Source of the DNA: CBDDCX01 sp965226925
Lineage (GTDB): Bacteria; Gemmatimonadota; Gemmatimonadetes; Longimicrobiales; Gaopeijiaceae
Reading direction: 5' to 3'
DNA: 64,000 bases
NCBI GenBank assembly: GCA_965226925.1
Contig: CBDDEN010000006.1
Location: 266,712-330,711 of the forward strand
A model generated the notes under the pieces. That model did not search any database, was not told the origin of the DNA, and worked only from the letters and a program-made list of their open reading frames with translations. Position numbers and translations under genes: made by a program. This document shows positions 63,481 to 64,000 of the stretch, in pieces (position 1 is the first letter of the stretch; each line of letters opens with the position of its first letter).

Positions 63481-64000
63481 GCCGCTCCGAGCCGATGACC
63501 CGCCGCGCTGGCGCTTCCCGATTCACGAGTCCGGCGCTATGATGGGAAGGTTGTTTTGCAGACGTGTCGAGAGCGGCTCGGGGGGCCGATCTTGACCGCC
63601 GATCACCGGGGGTCGGTGGTGTACCGCGCGTGCACATCGACATCGAGGTGCATGTGCACGGAACCGCCGTTGCGATGTGCGCGCCAGCGGTTCCGTATGT
63701 CGCTGGCTGCTTTGCGGTTGCACCACGGTCGCCGGAGCGGCGATGTCCGATAGCCCGACGGACAGGGGGCCGGCGAACTGGTGCTCCGCCGCCTCGAAGC
63801 GGCGCTGAACCGCCTTCCCGCGTAGGGATAATTGGCCGGGAGCGACCCCGAGGGGACGGGGGCAGGGGTGCGCAAACACACCTGCCTCCGAACCCGTACC
63901 AGGCCCTTGGACTGGGGGGTCGCTCCCGTCCCGGTCAGTGCTGCCCGTGCGGCGCTGACCGACCCGGCCGCGAAGGCGCAAGACGTGGCCGTGTCGTGGC
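63481..64000. other. 520-base stretch, no supported gene
   Basis: No convincing frame was found up to the right edge. Short repeats of TGCACATCGA/GTGCATGTGCA type occur near 63634-63660, and GC-rich stem-like segments lie near 63830-63860. The rest of the second conjugative element should lie beyond the edge, unless it is also degraded. Confidence 0.4.

Overview
The window is high-GC bacterial DNA carrying a heavily degraded, IS-ridden chromosome segment. Several traits point to Gemmatimonadota or a related Gram-negative, high-GC soil or symbiont lineage: large TonB-dependent receptors with a carboxypeptidase-regulatory-like N-terminus, outer-membrane barrels, a HAMP adenylate cyclase operon, adjacent hemB-hemE, an S9 peptidase fragment and NTF2/amidohydrolase genes. 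This placement is an inference from gene content only; no rRNA is present.

Layout. (1) 1-3.7 kb: the 5' part of a TonB receptor, an IS110 remnant, a broken HNH nuclease preceded by a GC-rich, hairpin-dense stretch, and an HEPN-like hypothetical gene. (2) 3.97-10.4 kb: the remnant of an integrative conjugative element (truncated TraG/VirD4, a VirB11/TrbB ATPase, ArdC, a winged-helix/nuclease-fold protein, an excisionase-like HTH protein and a frameshifted integrase). Its genes are chained mostly by 4-bp overlaps, and the element ends inside a SelA-like gene. (3) 10.4-26 kb: chromosomal backbone with a DAACS symporter plus alkyltransferase-like protein, a CPA2 antiporter plus CDF exporter, a multiply broken amidohydrolase gene, a cupredoxin/cyclase/outer-membrane-protein operon, hydrolases, hemB-hemE and serine hydrolases. 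(4) 26-40 kb: four 1,565-bp copies of one IS3-family element (called IS-A here). Three have perfect 5-bp target duplications and split identifiable genes cleanly (a serine hydrolase, a KefB-type antiporter and a universal-stress protein). A VapBC pair and a tRNA-Ile lie between copies 3 and 4. (5) 40-54.6 kb: a second IS3-type element (IS-B, with a GGGAAAC slippery site) in one apparently intact and three degraded copies, an IS256 remnant, truncated AbiEii and hypothetical genes, a frameshifted TonB receptor and a repeat-rich LRR lipoprotein. (6) 54.7-62.1 kb: an island between an intact P4-type integrase and a fragment of a close relative. It holds a defence-like gene split by an IS1595-family transposon with two passenger genes, and an NYN nuclease. 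(7) 62.1-64 kb: the integrase end of a second element related to the one in region 2, in opposite orientation.

Two themes stand out. First, both conjugative-element integrases end next to the same 15-bp sequence, GTCGAGGCGGCAAAC, inside genes that encode Val-Glu-Ala-Ala at that point, so a coding motif seems to be the integration target. Second, many lesions (IS insertions with target duplications, a 417-bp perfect tandem duplication, a gene fusion, homopolymer frameshifts) are recent enough that the ancestral genes can be rebuilt. That suggests ongoing IS expansion and gene decay, although some homopolymer frameshifts could be sequencing errors.
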